Of a stretch of DNA of 64,000 nucleotides, positions 62,807 to 64,000 are shown piece by piece. The DNA is taken from the NCBI RefSeq assembly GCF_000731955.1, contig NZ_JNCK01000001.1, positions 2,046,001 through 2,110,000 on the forward strand. The letters run 5' to 3'. Under the pieces are notes generated by a model that was not told where the DNA came from, did not search any database, and saw only the letters and a program-made list of their open reading frames with translations. Numbering within the stretch: the stretch's first letter is position 1; each line of letters opens with the position of its first letter. Origin of the DNA: Halomonas zincidurans B6. GTDB taxonomy: Bacteria > Pseudomonadota > Gammaproteobacteria > Pseudomonadales > Halomonadaceae. Position numbers and translations under genes: made by a program.

Positions 62807-63547
62807 TCAGACCATGCCGCCGTTGACGCGCAGGATCTGGCCATTGACCCAGCCGCCCTGCGGCCCGGCCAGAAACGCCACGGCATCGGCGATTTCATCG
62901 GGCTGACCCAGACGCTCGAACGGCGCCAGGTTGGCGATCGACTGGACCTGCTCCTCGCTCTTGCCGGTGAAGAACAGCTCGGTGGCCACCGGCCCCGGCG
63001 CCACGCCATTGACCGCGATCTTCCGGCCACGCAGCTCGTTGGCCAGCACCTTCACCAGCCCCTCGACGCCGGCCTTGCTGGCGATATAGGCGCCGTACCC
63101 GGGGAACGATTTCCCCAGCACCGAGGAAGAGAGCGCGATGATGCGGCCGCCCTCCTCGAGCACTTCGGCGGCTTTCGCCATCACCAGCCAGCTGCCGCGC
63201 AGGTTAGTCAAAAGCGTCTTGTCGAGAAGCCCGACATTGTCGGTAGTGATCCTTGCCATCTGCAGGATGCCGGCATTGTTGACCACCACGTCGAGCCGCC
63301 CGAACGTCTCCAGCGCCTGCGCGAACAAGCGCTCCACCGCATCCGGGTCGGCGATGTCGGCCTGAACCGCCAGCGCCCGGCCGCCATTGGCCTCGATATC
63401 GGCCACGGCCTGCTCGGCGAGGGAAGCGCTGCCTGCATAGTTGACCACCACGGCAAAGCCGTCGGCGGCGAGCTTTTGTGCGATGGCGCGGCCGATACCG
63501 CGAGAGGCGCCGGTCACCAGGGCGACTTTCTGCGTAGCGTGGGTCAT
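62807..63547 (-). CDS. Short-chain dehydrogenase/reductase
   Basis: 246 residues. TGASRGIGRAIAQKL (NADP(H) site), NNAGILQMARI, catalytic Ser in ALSSSVLGKS and YIASK motif, and a C-terminal VNGGM. It oxidises or reduces an alcohol or ketone. ATG at 63547 is chosen over 63601. A divergent LysR gene remnant lies beyond its start, and SDR plus tautomerase pairs next to LysR genes are common. Confidence 0.9.
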   Translation of the reverse strand: MTHATQKVALVTGASRGIGRAIAQKLAADGFAVVVNYAGSASLAEQAVADIEANGGRALAVQADIADPDAVERLFAQALETFGRLDVVVNNAGILQMARITTDNVGLLDKTLLTNLRGSWLVMAKAAEVLEEGGRIIALSSSVLGKSFPGYGAYIASKAGVEGLVKVLANELRGRKIAVNGVAPGPVATELFFTGKSEEQVQSIANLAPFERLGQPDEIADAVAFLAGPQGGWVNGQILRVNGGMV

Positions 63548-63617
63548 GATTCGATGTCTCCGTAGCACGGATTGAAAGCGGGAATGAACAGCACTTACCA
63601 ACGTGCGCCATGAGAGT

Positions 63618-63905
63618 ATTGGCGTTTCTCCAGTGCGTCCGACATCGGAAGGCGCGGCGTACCATGAGCGTTGTGTGCAGCTTTTGGCGGAACTCTAGGA
63701 CGCCGAAGCGATCCTGCAACCGGTGGCGAGCAATCCCGCCGGTGTATTGCGCGTCGAACTCCACGGCATTCACGCCAGCCGGATCGTGCTGCCGCGCATC
63801 GATGACTTCCACGCTCGCTACCCTCGCCTGGAACTGGTCGTCACCAGCGGCGACCGGCTCGTCGACCTGATCGCCGAAGGGGTCGACTGCGCGGTGCGAG
63901 GCGGC
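63618..63905 (+). pseudogene. LysR-family regulator remnant
   Basis: Plus-strand reading gives ...TSEGAAYHERCVQLLAEL, then a TAG stop, then DAEAILQPVASNPAGVLRVE, LHGIHASRIVLPRIDDFHAR and so on to GVDCAVRGG. This is the hinge and substrate-binding domain of a LysR regulator, missing its DNA-binding part and its C-terminus and interrupted by a stop. It was probably the divergent regulator of the SDR and tautomerase genes. Confidence 0.8.
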
Positions 63906-64000
63906 ACGCCGCACGCTTCGGCACCAGCCGCCAGGCCACCTCGACGAAGCGCGTCACTCCCGCCTCGCGGAAATTGAGCGACGACTGAAACGCGTCCTGG
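63840..64000 (-). CDS. C-terminal end of a second TPMT-like gene (partial, chimeric tail)
   Basis: From the right edge the minus strand reads QDAFQSSLNFREAGVTRFVE, then VAWRLVPKRAA, which is almost the same as the tpm C-terminus at 61280-61360. The normal stop is lost; the frame runs on through the antisense of the LysR remnant to TGA at 63840. The rest of the gene lies outside the window. Confidence 0.7.

Overview
The window is high-GC chromosomal DNA of a gammaproteobacterium. Gene content and order (orn-rsgA-rhdA-psd, EF-P with EpmA and EpmB, nudF-yqiB-cpdA, yqiA-parE-parC-serB, cmoA-cmoB, CysDN, a TRAP transporter, a small DUF3008 protein) most resemble Halomonas or a relative. This is recognition from memory, not a database search. 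No rRNA, tRNA or CRISPR array was seen.

Left third (1-19.3 kb) is 2-hydroxyacid and glyoxylate metabolism. It holds a lactate/glycolate permease with a TGGT-N3-ACCA operator. On the minus strand a run encodes a TRAP importer (dctPQM), a crotonase, a CaiB-type CoA transferase, a glyoxylate-type aminotransferase, an FAD/Fe-S 2-hydroxyacid dehydrogenase and a CaiE/PaaY-like hexapeptide protein. A GlcG/HbpS protein lies beside it, divergent from a GntR regulator. A FadR-type regulator is divergent from glcDEF. A plausible logic is import, CoA activation, hydration, oxidation to an oxoacid and transamination; the substrate is unknown.

The middle (20.6-48 kb) is housekeeping: orn, rsgA, rhdA, psd, the EF-P beta-lysylation genes, a protealysin-emfourin pair, a PilZ/HD-GYP protein, serB, parC, parE, yqiA, pgi, cmoA, a damaged cmoB, an LTA-synthase-like sulfatase, cysN and cysD, cpdA, yqiB and nudF. 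Intergenic gaps between co-directional genes carry arrays of 7-bp tandem repeats (general form GCYNNRA). Between cysD and cysN two arrays face each other and enclose a gene for a four-helix-bundle (S23/IVP/Avd-like) protein whose only plausible start is AUA. A gene-less inverted pair of the same repeat lies just upstream of cysD. This looks like a mobile or RNA-level element family and is the most interesting signal here.

Two almost identical 1,282-bp group II introns (19.3-20.6 and 48.2-49.5 kb, same orientation) are inserted after the same REP-type hairpin. Both lack the region for the reverse-transcriptase N-terminus, so a shortened intron appears to have moved.

Right part (49.6-64 kb): dbpA, yebC, DUF3008, an aldo/keto reductase, an acetyltransferase, a candidate GGA-rich regulatory RNA, a methyltransferase, small unknown genes, an RlpA-like protein, a YghU-type GST, a NUDIX protein, a HAD phosphatase, a DapA-family lyase, tpm, a SnoaL protein, a tautomerase and an SDR. 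The window ends in a decayed LysR gene joined to the end of a second tpm-like gene.
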